From contig JAGWUU010000168.1 in NCBI GenBank assembly GCA_028868335.1, positions 1-7,228 on the forward strand: a stretch of 7,228 nucleotides of DNA, in the 5' to 3' direction. This DNA is from Sphingomonadales bacterium (GTDB taxonomy: Bacteria > Pseudomonadota > Alphaproteobacteria > Sphingomonadales > Sphingomonadaceae). Shown here one piece after another: positions 6,837 to 7,228 of this stretch (its first letter is position 1; every line of letters begins with the position of its first letter). The translations under genes were made by a program, and so were the position numbers. The notes beneath the pieces were generated by a model. That model saw nothing but the letters and a program-made list of their open reading frames with translations. It did no database searches and had not been told where the DNA came from.

Positions 6837-6852
6837 TTGTTCCGGCCTCCCC

Positions 6853-7228
6853 ATGAACCGCCTGTCACCCGTTTCCGCCGCCCGATCCGATCAGCACGTC
6901 AGCCCGTGGTGGCGCGGCGCGGTGATCTATCAGGTCTATCCGCGTTCCTATCTCGATACCAATGGCGACGGGATCGGCGATCTGCCGGGGATCGCCGCGC
7001 GGCTCGATCACATCGCCGGGCTGGGGGTGGATGCGATCTGGCTGTCGCCATTCTTCACCTCGCCGATGAAAGACTTCGGCTACGACGTTGCGGATTACTG
7101 CGATGTCGATCCGATCTTCGGAACCCTGGCCGATTTCGACGCTCTGGTGGTCCGCGCCCACGAACTGGGCCTGAAGGTGATGATCGACCAGGTCTATGCC
7201 CACACCTCGGACCAGCACGCCTGGTTTG
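6853..7228 (+). CDS. GH13 alpha-glucosidase, N-terminal part (runs off right edge)
   Basis: This enzyme is predicted to release glucose from the non-reducing end of short maltooligosaccharides in the cytoplasm. The visible 125 codons have no signal peptide. WWRGAVIYQVYPRSYLDTNGDGIGDLPGI (19-47) is the classic start of oligo-1,6-glucosidase/alpha-glucosidase-type GH13 enzymes, including the metal-binding loop DTNGDGIGD (35-43). IWLSPFFTSPMKDFGYDVADY (62-82) carries the substrate-contacting Asp78. Region I reads DQVYAHTSD (112-120): the Asn normally before the His is Ala116. A DQVxSHTSD form is, from memory, typical of GH13_23 alpha-glucosidases. The catalytic Asp and Glu lie beyond the edge, so activity cannot be confirmed. 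Only 16 bp separate it from the amylase stop, so it is probably co-transcribed, but CCGGCCTCCCC before the ATG contains no Shine-Dalgarno sequence. No better in-frame start is visible. Confidence 0.92.
   Translation, partial: MNRLSPVSAARSDQHVSPWWRGAVIYQVYPRSYLDTNGDGIGDLPGIAARLDHIAGLGVDAIWLSPFFTSPMKDFGYDVADYCDVDPIFGTLADFDALVVRAHELGLKVMIDQVYAHTSDQHAWF

Noticed and set aside
1..7228. CRISPR array, tRNA/rRNA gene, insertion sequence or phage attachment site
   Set aside because: No regularly spaced repeats, no tRNA-like or rRNA sequence, no transposase frame and no terminal inverted repeats were seen by eye on either strand.

Overview
This GC-rich window (roughly 60-65 % G+C by eye) reads as a maltodextrin/starch utilisation locus from an alphaproteobacterium, most probably a member of the Sphingomonadales (Novosphingobium/Sphingomonas/Erythrobacter type). 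The evidence is the Xanthomonas/Caulobacter-type TonB-dependent receptor with its EIVVTG TonB box, the GGGAGAGAG leader in front of it, and the pairing of that receptor with a tryptophan-halogenase-like gene, a LacI regulator and GH13 enzymes. Taxon and substrate are inferences from family resemblance. No database search was possible.

Layout: (1) 1-422, minus strand: the N-terminal part of a LacI-family regulator that runs off the left edge. (2) 423-726: a divergent regulatory region with an AT-richer palindromic cluster at 572-594 (candidate operator) and a possible leader hairpin at 638-662. (3) 727-3450: a complete 907-aa TonB-dependent outer-membrane receptor with a GTG start. (4) 3460-3486: a perfect 11-bp stem-loop just after the receptor stop codon. 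(5) 3508-5025: a complete 505-aa flavin-dependent halogenase-like protein with all the diagnostic motifs. (6) 5025-6836: a complete 603-aa exported GH13 alpha-amylase whose start codon shares one base with the halogenase stop. (7) 6853 to the right edge: the first 125 codons of a GH13 alpha-glucosidase with no signal peptide.

Proposed working: maltodextrins cross the outer membrane through the receptor, driven by TonB/ExbBD. The exported amylase trims longer chains in the periplasm, an inner-membrane transporter (not in this window) brings in short oligosaccharides, and the cytoplasmic alpha-glucosidase releases glucose. The divergent LacI protein would repress the operon until a sugar ligand appears. 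From memory, the Caulobacter crescentus malA locus is the closest described precedent.

The odd member is the halogenase-like gene. It sits inside an otherwise purely sugar-related operon, is translationally linked to the amylase, and keeps its FAD, catalytic Lys and Glu, and WxWxIP motifs. No flavin reductase partner lies in the window. Its substrate and the reason for its linkage to sugar uptake are the main open questions here.
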